From: Ruminococcus sp. AF41-9 | Lineage (GTDB): Bacteria > Bacillota > Clostridia > Lachnospirales > Lachnospiraceae | Assembly: GCF_003477525.1 (NCBI RefSeq) | Contig: NZ_QUDO01000013.1 | Span: forward strand, 25,389 to 89,388 | DNA length: 64,000 nt | Reading direction: 5' to 3' | Shown here: positions 53,130-60,587 of the stretch, piece by piece | Layout: the number at the start of each line of letters is the position of its first letter | Numbering within the stretch: position 1 is the first letter of the stretch | Program-made: the position numbers and the translations under genes | The notes under the pieces: model-generated | The model's input: the letters and a program-made list of their open reading frames with translations, nothing else | Told to the model about the DNA's origin: nothing | Database searches by the model: none

Positions 53130-53163
53130 CTGCCGGACGACGGCAAAAGAAAAAAAGCCGTCG
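53130..53163 (+). terminator. Terminator of the VanR-controlled operon
   Basis: CGACGGC (53138-53144), loop AAAAGAAAAAAA, GCCGTCG (53157-53163). With its flanks it is an inverted, diverged copy of the hairpin at 42398-42438. The rest of 53,164-53,350 holds no gene I can support. Confidence 0.65.
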
Positions 53164-53387
53164 CAGAGCAGACACATTTTCACGCGCCTACTCTATTTCG
53201 GTGGCTTTGATTATCAGAGCCGCCGTTTCTTTTTATCCATCTAAATTCCAACGACGACCCTCTACCATGCACTTATCAACTTATCGACACAAATCGACAT
53301 TCCCCCAATTATCAAAAAAAGTCTATCCCCTGCAACGGGGTATTTCGGGCATAAAGATGAACAATCACATCATCTAAATACTTTTTA

Positions 53388-54020
53388 TGTTTGCGTTGGC
53401 GCAATGTGGATTTGGAGAACAACACCTTTGATGTTACCGAGCAGCTACCTTTCAAGGTACCGCCAAAAACAAAAGTCATTGAAGAAATGGCACCGCCGAA
53501 ATCCAACGGCAGAAAGCTACCCATTACGGAGCTTGCCCGCCCGTTCTTCCTCAAACAGCTTGCCATGCAGGAAGTACAGAAAGAACAGGCAGCAAAAGAC
53601 GGAAAGCCTTACTATGACAATGACCTTGTTGTAGCAAAGCCGGACGGCGCACCTATCGCCGCGTCGTGGGTGTCCTCTCAATTTGGAAAGCTGCTTGAAG
53701 ATTTGGATATGCCGCACATTCGTTTTCACGATTTACGACATACGGCAGCGACCAATATGCACCAACTGACAGGCGACTTCTATACGGTTGGCGAAGTCTT
53801 GGTGCATACGCTTGCGGGTATCGGCGCGTCGCTTGGGCTTTCCATGAACTTTGAAGCTGTTACCGCCCGTTATGTGGACGTGCGGCTTGAACGAAAAAAA
53901 GAAGTTTTGGACGCTTACCATAGCGCGGTGGAAAAAGCAGCCCCGGAGAAACCAAAGGAAGCCGAGCCGAAAAAAGGAAAACGGGCAGCAAAGAAAAAAC
54001 ACAGCGAAATAGACCTTTAA
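53388..54020 (+). pseudogene. Tyrosine integrase, truncated N-terminus
   Basis: About 210 residues from LRWRNVDLENNTFDVTEQLP. They keep the catalytic domain end: H-x-x-R in RFHDLRHTAATNM, a later histidine in VLVHTLAG, and the nucleophile Tyr in VTARYVDVRLERK, then a lysine-rich tail. The arm-binding and core-binding domains and the first catalytic Arg region upstream are missing, with a stop before about 53,345, so it should be inactive. It resembles the integrase end of Tn1549-like elements. Confidence 0.8.
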
Positions 54021-54130
54021 CCGCTGTATCTCTTTACTGCTCTTTACAACCTTTTATATGCCCGCGTGGAATTTGGGCACCATTTGGGCACCATTTACGG
54101 AAAAAGCACCATGAAAACAGAGGGTAAAAG

Positions 54131-54182
54131 AAACGCCGGCAACTCACAAAAACGTAGTGTTCATGCGGGTTTTCGGCGTTTT
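54131..54182 (+). terminator. Terminator-like hairpin after the integrase relic
   Basis: AAACGCCG (54131-54138) pairs with CGGCGTTT (54174-54181), long loop, ending TTTTCC. Just upstream is the direct repeat TTTGGGCACCA (twice, 54,073-54,095). The stretch 54,183-54,373 has no supported gene. Confidence 0.55.
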
Positions 54183-54373
54183 CCTATCCTTAACGGGCTT
54201 CTATTCATCTTGTGCGAGAGAGAAAAATTCTACTATTTTTTATAGTATATTTCAATATATGACTCCTTGGAAATTTTCCTGATGAACGTAGAAATGACAG
54301 AGAAGTAAAAATGGTAAGCGTACTTGAAAAATGGCAGAATAACAAGATATAGCATTCTATGCGCTGTATTTTA

Positions 54374-54402
54374 TTGACGAATTCAATATATTGTGTTACC
54401 AT
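54374..54402 (+). promoter_or_regulatory. Promoter P2 of resident-element operon 2
   Basis: TTGACG (54374-54379), 17 bases, TACCAT (54397-54402). The spacer end CAATATATTGTGTTA matches P1 at 16,167 except for one base. Confidence 0.7.
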
Positions 54403-54409
54403 ATAAATG

Positions 54410-54549
54410 GATTATTTTTTATGCATGGTTTGCCACGCAGTAAAGTTTTTTGTTCCGGATATGCTGTTCCGGGAGCAACATTTAGGCGAAGGCCTTTTAT
54501 CAATAGGAAGACATCAAAAATCAAAAGAAGATTTTTGGTGTCTTTTTTT
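54410..54549 (+). ncRNA. Structured leader RNA L2 ending in an intrinsic terminator
   Basis: Same order of parts as L1: hairpin TGCATGG-tttg-CCACGCA (54422-54439); CCGGA/TCCGG (54455-54472); core CCGGGAGCAACATTTAGG; AGG/CCT hairpin; terminator GACATCAAAAATC/GATTTTTGGTGTC (54510-54542) with seven T (54543-54549), then GTTGC as in L1. Stem sequences differ while pairing is mostly kept, which supports structure. Confidence 0.7.
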
Positions 54550-54651
54550 GTTGCCCAAAAACGAAATGTGGGGTGTACAAAAAACAGGAAGGGAGGAAAT
54601 ATAAAATAATCCATAAAAGATGAACAGGAAAATCAAAAAAGGAGGCAGAAT

Positions 54652-55071
54652 ATGGGACAGGATATATGCATTCGAAAAGATGAAAAACCATTGGGATATG
54701 ACTGGGAATGTGGACATGAGGAATTATATGTCAGAGTGAATATGTACTACAACGGATCCCTGTATGTCGGATTATGGCAAAAGCAAAAGGAATGTGAGAA
54801 AAAGCTGGAATTATTCGGAGACCTTACAATTGGAGTTATGGGATTCCTAAGACCGGGGCAGGCAATAATCTCGGATTGCGGAGCAAAAGCAAAGGTTGCG
54901 TTTATTGAGAAGTATAAACTCGGAAAAGTTGTAGGTAAGAGGAAAATCAATTATGGCAGCTATTATGTTGCAGAGTTTAATCTTGCACGACTTGCACAGC
55001 TCGATCCAGAAGGTACGGAAAGATATCTGCTCGAAAATGGTCTTGATCAAAAAGAATTTAAAGCAGATTAG
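54652..55071 (+). CDS. Unknown protein, first gene of operon 2
   Basis: 139 residues with AAAGGAGGCAG before the ATG. Beta-rich N-terminal half (ELYVRVNMYYNGSLYVGLWQ), a Gly-rich middle, and a helical end (LARLAQLDPEGTERYLLENG). No recognised family. As the first gene after leader L2, its expression should follow leader read-through. Confidence 0.68.
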   Translation: MGQDICIRKDEKPLGYDWECGHEELYVRVNMYYNGSLYVGLWQKQKECEKKLELFGDLTIGVMGFLRPGQAIISDCGAKAKVAFIEKYKLGKVVGKRKINYGSYYVAEFNLARLAQLDPEGTERYLLENGLDQKEFKAD

Positions 55072-55116
55072 GGTAAAGAGGTACATTTGAAAACCAGGCA
55101 ATAAAGGTGGTGCGGC

Positions 55117-55452
55117 ATGAAAGACGACGAATATAAGGGATATTACTGTCTGCTGATTGCAATCCTGTGCAATTTGAATGCAGCGGAAGCCAGCACAATG
55201 TACGAATACGGACCAGATCATCCGCTTTGCCGGAAAATCCTGAAAAAGAAAGTTCGGAAACCGTCCATAAAAAAGCTCAAGGAATCAGAAATGGCAGCGG
55301 CTATGAAGGCTCTTCTTGATCAGGGATACAGCCAGGATGCAGTATCGGAAGCATTTCAGTGTTTTCCATCTACGGTCAGGCGCAGAGTAAGAAAATTAAC
55401 AGAAAGGAAGGAAACGAATGACAGATCAGAAATTGATTGCAGGAATATTTAA
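55117..55452 (+). CDS. Small putative DNA-binding protein
   Basis: 111 residues. The C-terminal 45 residues have a helix-turn-helix look (ALLDQGYSQDAVSEAFQCFP followed by STVRRRVRKLTERK), like resolvase or Xre-type short HTH units. The N-terminal part is helical and Cys-containing. It overlaps the next gene by 35 bases. Possible regulator of the block; low certainty. Confidence 0.6.
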   Translation: MKDDEYKGYYCLLIAILCNLNAAEASTMYEYGPDHPLCRKILKKKVRKPSIKKLKESEMAAAMKALLDQGYSQDAVSEAFQCFPSTVRRRVRKLTERKETNDRSEIDCRNI

Positions 55453-55831
55453 TGATTTTTTAGGACTTTATACGGGTAAAATTCAGACCGGTATCCGTCC
55501 TTTGATTGAAAAATATAAAAACCATCCCATGCTGATGGGACTCCTCTCCAATTTGGATGAAGCGGCAAAGATTCAGGCACCGAAAGCCATGAAAGAAATC
55601 TATTCTTTCTATAAAGAATATCGTGGCAGGGATCTGGAAGATGCTGATTGGAAGGAACTGACGGAAAAAGCCCGTCAGATCTGTGCAGGATGGGAGGAAA
55701 ATGAATGGGTTCGCCGTATTGTACTGGAAATGATCAGCCTTTTAGATTCTGATGATGCAGAGAGACGCAGGATTGCATTGGAAGTAGAAAAAGAAATGGA
55801 AGCGGCTGAACAGAAAATGAATGCGGCATAA
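55418..55831 (+). CDS. Helical protein of unknown function
   Basis: 137 residues, almost entirely helical and acidic (MTDQKLIAGIFNDFLGLYTG; RRIALEVEKEMEAAEQKMNA). The start lies in the end of the previous gene, with GAAAGGAAGG upstream. It ends before a terminator. No family recognised. Confidence 0.65.
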   Translation: MTDQKLIAGIFNDFLGLYTGKIQTGIRPLIEKYKNHPMLMGLLSNLDEAAKIQAPKAMKEIYSFYKEYRGRDLEDADWKELTEKARQICAGWEENEWVRRIVLEMISLLDSDDAERRRIALEVEKEMEAAEQKMNAA

Positions 55832-55840
55832 AAAGCAGGC

Positions 55841-55876
55841 AGAGGCAGGAGATTTTTTCTTCTGCCTCATGTTTTT
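55841..55876 (+). terminator. Intrinsic terminator inside operon 2
   Basis: AGAGGCAG (55841-55848) pairs with CTGCCTC (55862-55868) with T-rich loop, then ATGTTTTT. It sits between co-directional genes, 23 bases before the next start. Confidence 0.65.
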
Positions 55877-55898
55877 ATCAGGAAAGAAGGGATCGATT

Positions 55899-56618
55899 AT
55901 GTTAAATGAGATCATAAAAACTGCAGAAGAATTAAATACAGCAGCATTGTATTACCGCCAGAGCGGGAATATGGATGGTGTGCGGGAACTTGCCAAAGCA
56001 CATGCAGTTTCCAAAAAACAGACAGAGGAATTTATTCAGGGCAGCCGCTACCGGCTGGTTGATATACCGATTGAGGAAAGAACGTTTGCGAATGCGTCTG
56101 AAAAACTGCGTGCAGAAATGTTTGCCTTAAAGGATGCAGGCTTTGCAGACATCATAGGACAGTATCTCGTAAATCTTGCCAAAACGGATTCTGCTTTAGA
56201 TGCACAGGTGTTAAAAAAACATAAGATGCTTCAGAGATGTTTGGATTACGTGACGCAAAAAGCCTACAACATTGCACTGGAGGGAGCGAAAAAAAAGGGA
56301 GAGAACGGCATTCGAGCCAATACAGGCCTGGCACTCTCCGGCGACCAGGTTTTTCCTTGGGTACTTGAATATTATGCGAAAGATGATGAAAAAGAAATAG
56401 CAGAAAAAGAGCAGGAAGAAAAGAAAAAGATTCAAAAGGAATGGGATTCGGTAAATAAGAGAACGAAAACAATACCGAAAAACCAGGGGACAAAGAAAGA
56501 TTCCGAGGTGCATCCCAAAGAAGCAGCGGAGCAGGAAGAAAAGTATATTAGCAAGAAAAAATCAAAAGATTCCGGGCAGATGTCCTTGTTTGACATGATG
56601 CAGCAGAAAGAGAGTTAA
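55899..56618 (+). CDS. PcfK-like protein
   Basis: 239 residues from ATG 55899 (AAGAAGGGATCG upstream; a longer frame overlaps the terminator). The centre (LQRCLDYVTQKAYNIALEGA, DQVFPWVLEYYAKDD) resembles the PcfK family, which occurs next to PcfJ in conjugative plasmids. A long Lys/Glu-rich tail follows, ending SGQMSLFDMMQQKES. Its C-terminal QMSLFDMM is of the type that binds the DNA sliding clamp (QxxLF). It likely works with the PcfJ proteins downstream; the biochemical role is unknown. Confidence 0.7.
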   Translation: MLNEIIKTAEELNTAALYYRQSGNMDGVRELAKAHAVSKKQTEEFIQGSRYRLVDIPIEERTFANASEKLRAEMFALKDAGFADIIGQYLVNLAKTDSALDAQVLKKHKMLQRCLDYVTQKAYNIALEGAKKKGENGIRANTGLALSGDQVFPWVLEYYAKDDEKEIAEKEQEEKKKIQKEWDSVNKRTKTIPKNQGTKKDSEVHPKEAAEQEEKYISKKKSKDSGQMSLFDMMQQKES

Positions 56619-56629
56619 AGGAGAAGGAT

Positions 56630-57172
56630 ATGATCGCATATAAAGGATTTCAAAAGGATTTGAAATGTCGGGGCTTTCAGTTTCAGGAGTATGGCATAAA
56701 TGAAACGGAAAAAGCAAACTGTAGACAAAATGGATTTCATTGTGCAGAAAACCCACTGGATTGTCTCTGCTATTATCCGAATTGGAAAAATTCCGTGTAT
56801 TACATAGTAGATGCATCAGGGGATTTGGATGAAGATGGAGAAGATTCAAAAATCTCCTGCACAAAGATGCGCCTATTAAAGAAAATTGAATTGAGAAGCC
56901 TGTTATTACATGGAGCTGCTTACATGGCGAAATATCCAAACCGAAAATGGAACTCCCATGTTGCAAAAGAAAGCGGGACCAGCTGCAACGGATTTTGTAT
57001 TGTACGTGGAAAAGCCCCCAAAGCCAAAGGACAAAAGGGCGATTTACTGTTACTTTTAAAGGAGCAGCCTGGCAACAGCCAGATCCTGGAAATTGGGGTC
57101 ATCTGTATCGATGGTCAGAAATATCCGGAGGAAGCATGGATTGATGTGACTGGAAAGCTGGTGGAGTTATGA
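56630..57172 (+). CDS. DUF7666-like protein
   Basis: 180 residues with AAGGAGAAGG upstream. The opening MIAYKGFQKDLKCRGFQFQE and NGFHCAENPLDCLCYYPNWK are the pattern of small phage and plasmid proteins with a KGF...GFH-ENPLD...YY signature. A beta-rich domain follows. It overlaps the first PcfJ-like gene by 4 bases (ATGA), so they are coupled. Function unknown; the signature proteins may modify or bind a nucleotide or protein, which is speculation. Confidence 0.6.
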   Translation: MIAYKGFQKDLKCRGFQFQEYGINETEKANCRQNGFHCAENPLDCLCYYPNWKNSVYYIVDASGDLDEDGEDSKISCTKMRLLKKIELRSLLLHGAAYMAKYPNRKWNSHVAKESGTSCNGFCIVRGKAPKAKGQKGDLLLLLKEQPGNSQILEIGVICIDGQKYPEEAWIDVTGKLVEL

Positions 57173-59361
57173 GAAAAAAGGGGTTGATGGAATTAAAACC
57201 ATTAAAAGTGATGAACAGACATATCGCCGATGCAAAGAAAACGGAAATATCTTTGAGTACACTGGAGAATCAAAGGGGTGAACCCGGAAAATATCGGATG
57301 TATTGTCGGGCAGCAGTAGAAAAAGGAATTTTAAAAGTGTATCTGTTTGCCGTAACGGATATTGAGGAGAATATAAACTTTCCAAGGTACCGTCTGTTTA
57401 TCAGCAGAAAAGAGAGACGGTTTATAACCTATGATGAAAAATTAAAAAAATGGAAAAAGGCACTTCTTGAAAGTATCTTATGGGATGTAAGGATTAATCT
57501 TGGCAACATCTATGTAAATGACTGTGATACAAAGGTCATCCAAAAATATTTAAAGACAATGCAGCCTGCAATCCGGTCACTGGAAGAGTTTCAGGCGAAT
57601 ATCCGCAAAGAACAAAGGATACGTCATGATAAAAAACTTACAGATTCATGGGACCAGGTGATGAAAACTGTATCTGGACTGCCTAAGAACTGGATCGGAT
57701 GGGTTTCAAAATATGGAATTACGGAACACTATATCTTCTACAAGTATCAGAAAAATGGTGCTACAGAAGGATATTGTACATATTGCAAAAAATATGTTCC
57801 AATCCGCTCACCCAAATATAACCAGAAAGGACAGTGCAATGTGTGTGGACAACCGATTACTTTTCGTTCTGTGGGAAAGTCTGGAAGATTTTGTACAAAG
57901 TGGTACAGAGTCTATCTTATCCAGAGGAGACGCAAAACTTCTGGTTTTGTGCTCCGGATCTTTCATGCCAGAACGTGGTATAAAAGGGGCGGCTATACAG
58001 ATTGCGAAACTACCTGCCATGAAGAGCAGAGAAGAATCTTCTCTGCAAATGGAAAGGAAATTTCAAATTTTGTTTATGGCCTGTTTAAACAGCGGGAAAT
58101 GCGATGGATTTCATATGGGGAACCTTGGTATTATACTTGCTGCGGTATTCAGTATAAAGGGATGGTCTATCCTTACACCCTGTCGGATCTGTCCAGGCAT
58201 GAATTAAAAGAAACAGGTCTGCGTGAGTACGCCCTTGGTCAGAAAAAGATAGATCCTGGAAAATATCTTTACCTGTGGAAGACGTATCCGGTACTGGAAC
58301 AGATTGTAAAGACAGGGCTTTTCCAGTTAGTTGATGATGTACTGGATTACAGGACAACAGATGCAATAAAAAGAAAAGGTAGAAAACCATCCGAATTCCT
58401 ATCCGTGAATAAGAAAGAGTTTCGAAGGCTCCGAGATATGAATGGCGGGGTAAAAGAACTTAAATGGCTGCAACTTGAAAAGAGTACAGGAAAAACAATC
58501 GGGGATGAAGAAATATGCTGGATGGTAAAAGAAGGATTTGAACCAAACGACCTGAAGTTTGTTCTGGACCAGATGAGCATCTGCCAGATTCGACATTATC
58601 TTGTGAAACAATCAGAAAAATCCGGGGATGATATCAGCCATGTGCTGCAGGTGTGGAACGATTATCTTTCTATGGCAAAAAGACTGGGAATGGATATACA
58701 TGATTCCATTATTTACCGTACCAGAGATCTTCAACTGCGCCATAAAGAGGCGGTTTTGAAGATAGAAGAAATGAAACGCGGAATCCGACGCAGGGAGCTG
58801 GAAGAAAAGTATGTCGGATTTCAGAAACATCTCATTGATTTGAAAGAAAAATATGAGTTCAGTGACGGTGAATATCAGGTTATTGCGCCAAAGAGTATCG
58901 ATGACATCCTACATGAAGGTGATACGCTTCATCACTGTGTAAATAAGACGGATACTTATTTTGACCGGATCGTTTCAAAGGAAAGCTATATCCTGTTTTT
59001 GCGGGAAAAAGAGAATCCGAAAGTACCGTTTTATACACTGGAAGTTGAACCAGATGGAACCATCCGGCAAAAACGTGCGGAATTCAACCGTCAAAATAAG
59101 GACATTGATAAGGTGACTTCTTTTTTAACATTGTGGCAGAAGGAAATTCAGAAACGATTAACCAAAAAAGATCGTAAGAGCACAGAAGAAAGCAGGAAGC
59201 TCAGGCAGCAGAACTATCAGGAGATACGTGATAAGCATGTAGTTGTCCATGGCGGAGCATTTGCTGGGGAACTTCTGGCTGATCTTTTAGAGAAAGACTT
59301 AATGGACCTACCAGTGGAATCGGCAGAAAACGAAGAAAGCCCTACTGAAATAGCGGCGTAA
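57169..59361 (+). CDS. PcfJ-like protein (1)
   Basis: 730 residues. Zinc-binding CTYCKKY (from residue 203) and CNVCGQP about 22 residues on form a ribbon. The C-terminal PcfJ core reads LHEGDTLHHCVNKTDTYFDR, SYILFLREKENPKVPFYTLE, then TIRQKRAEFNRQNK. Lys/Glu-rich helices follow, and an acidic end. PcfJ proteins are widespread in Gram-positive conjugative elements and phages; the conserved HHCV...SYILFLRE region suggests an enzyme, but the reaction is not established to my knowledge. A paralogue follows. Confidence 0.82.
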   Translation: MRKKGLMELKPLKVMNRHIADAKKTEISLSTLENQRGEPGKYRMYCRAAVEKGILKVYLFAVTDIEENINFPRYRLFISRKERRFITYDEKLKKWKKALLESILWDVRINLGNIYVNDCDTKVIQKYLKTMQPAIRSLEEFQANIRKEQRIRHDKKLTDSWDQVMKTVSGLPKNWIGWVSKYGITEHYIFYKYQKNGATEGYCTYCKKYVPIRSPKYNQKGQCNVCGQPITFRSVGKSGRFCTKWYRVYLIQRRRKTSGFVLRIFHARTWYKRGGYTDCETTCHEEQRRIFSANGKEISNFVYGLFKQREMRWISYGEPWYYTCCGIQYKGMVYPYTLSDLSRHELKETGLREYALGQKKIDPGKYLYLWKTYPVLEQIVKTGLFQLVDDVLDYRTTDAIKRKGRKPSEFLSVNKKEFRRLRDMNGGVKELKWLQLEKSTGKTIGDEEICWMVKEGFEPNDLKFVLDQMSICQIRHYLVKQSEKSGDDISHVLQVWNDYLSMAKRLGMDIHDSIIYRTRDLQLRHKEAVLKIEEMKRGIRRRELEEKYVGFQKHLIDLKEKYEFSDGEYQVIAPKSIDDILHEGDTLHHCVNKTDTYFDRIVSKESYILFLREKENPKVPFYTLEVEPDGTIRQKRAEFNRQNKDIDKVTSFLTLWQKEIQKRLTKKDRKSTEESRKLRQQNYQEIRDKHVVVHGGAFAGELLADLLEKDLMDLPVESAENEESPTEIAA

Positions 59362-59378
59362 ATGAAAGGATAAAGTGG

Positions 59379-59405
59379 ATGCGGCAGGGAGTTCCCCTGC
59401 TGCAT
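59379..59405 (+). terminator. Hairpin between the two PcfJ-like genes
   Basis: ATGCGGCAGGG (59379-59389) pairs with CCCTGCTGCAT (59395-59405). No T tract follows, so it may be an mRNA processing or stability element rather than a terminator. Confidence 0.5.
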
Positions 59406-59463
59406 TTGAGCAGAAAAGAGAAAATGACATTATATGCAGTAGAAAATGAAGGAGAGGACGGAA

Positions 59464-60567
59464 ATGAATAAAAAAGAATTGCGTAACATGAAATTGCTGG
59501 AAGCTACGGATGAACTGATAAAACTTGCAAAAGAAGATGTGCCGGTAAGAGATAAAAGATACTATACGGAGCAGCTGATTTATCAGAGAGGGCTATATTT
59601 ACGTGCAGAAGTAGAAAACAATATTTTAAAAGCAGCATTTTATCTGGCAGAATATCTTTCCATGGACTGTCGGAAACCTGTATATACATTATATATTGAT
59701 AAAAAGAACGATATTTTTAAAGGGTATGATTACCGGACAAAGAAATGGTCAGAAAGTATGCTGGATAAGACCATTTTCTCAAAATGGTTATATCAGGAAA
59801 ATTCTTATATGAAAGAGGCGGATACAGCGTTGATCCAAAAGTATCTTGAAAGTGAATATGACGATGCTTTTTATGCACTGTATGTATATCAACGTGAGCA
59901 AAGACACCGGAGGCTGGGCATGAAATATGAAAAAATTCTGACAAGCTGGGATCAGTGTATGGATAGACTTCCCAAAATTCCGAAAGACTGGCTGAGATGG
60001 CAGAAAAAAGTTGGAATTACCCAGAATTTTATCTTTTATCATTACAGCCGCAGGAAAGATCAGACAGGATATTGTAGTTGGTGTGAAAGCGAAGTTCCAA
60101 TCAGCCATCCTCACCATAATGCAGTGGGGCATTGCCCAAAATGCAGACATCAGATTCAATATAAAGCATTAGGCCGGGCCAAAAATATAGAAACCCAAAA
60201 AGAGACTGCATACCTGCTTCAGACCTGTGGAAATAATGTATTTGTTTTGAGAGAATTCCAGCTTCAGATGCTCATAGTAAGCAGCTCATATAAAAAACCA
60301 GTATATTCTTTCTTTGAGCGTCGGAGAATCCTGTATGATGAAAAATTAAATACGAAAGAATATTATTTCGGCCGTCATCATTGGACAAAAGAAAGCCGAT
60401 GGATCCAGGGTAAATTACAGGTTCCACTGTATCCAGGTTACGGTGGCTATATGACATATGAAAAATATAATATGGGAAATATTTATGGAAAATCACTGTA
60501 TGGCATTAAAAACAGGACATTCCGTAGGACAGGATCTACGAATATGCAAAAGTCAAAAGGTTTTTAG
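59464..60567 (+). CDS. PcfJ-like protein (2), N-terminal part (frameshifted)
   Basis: 367 residues from ATG 59464 (AGGAGAGG upstream). It parallels PcfJ (1): same N-terminal order and zinc motif CSWCESE...CPKCRHQ. After residue about 357 (RRTG) the frame runs off as STNMQKSKGF. Adding one base near 60,534 restores TGLYEYAKVKRFLDPVSFFE and joins it to the frame at 60,588-61,652, giving about 730 residues like the paralogue. The untouched paralogue makes a programmed shift unlikely. Confidence 0.75.
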   Translation: MNKKELRNMKLLEATDELIKLAKEDVPVRDKRYYTEQLIYQRGLYLRAEVENNILKAAFYLAEYLSMDCRKPVYTLYIDKKNDIFKGYDYRTKKWSESMLDKTIFSKWLYQENSYMKEADTALIQKYLESEYDDAFYALYVYQREQRHRRLGMKYEKILTSWDQCMDRLPKIPKDWLRWQKKVGITQNFIFYHYSRRKDQTGYCSWCESEVPISHPHHNAVGHCPKCRHQIQYKALGRAKNIETQKETAYLLQTCGNNVFVLREFQLQMLIVSSSYKKPVYSFFERRRILYDEKLNTKEYYFGRHHWTKESRWIQGKLQVPLYPGYGGYMTYEKYNMGNIYGKSLYGIKNRTFRRTGSTNMQKSKGF

Positions 60568-60587
60568 ATCCGGTAAGTTTTTTTGAA

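Larger units (their letters stand above)
42398..54182. mobile_element. Tn1549-like remnant with two divergent sensor-regulator operons and truncated integrase
   Basis: The left limit is a hairpin (42398-42438) that recurs in inverted form at 53130-53163; the right end has a truncated tyrosine integrase and its terminator. The Xre-type regulator at 46,248 is of the kind found in Tn1549-like elements. No conjugation genes lie inside, so this is not a complete element; it may be the cargo and integrase end of the element whose transfer genes are at 1-13,240, or of another one. Confidence 0.5.

Noticed and set aside
53120-53377. 85-codon frame after the carboxypeptidase
   Set aside because: It overlaps the terminator, has no ribosome site and unlikely composition.
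54073-54095. TTTGGGCACCA direct repeat as an integrase attachment core
   Set aside because: No matching copy at a left end was found in the window, so it cannot be called an att site.
54391-54609. Overlapping 65-72 codon frames on both strands in leader L2
   Set aside because: They cross the terminator hairpin and T tract; the structured leader explains the region better.
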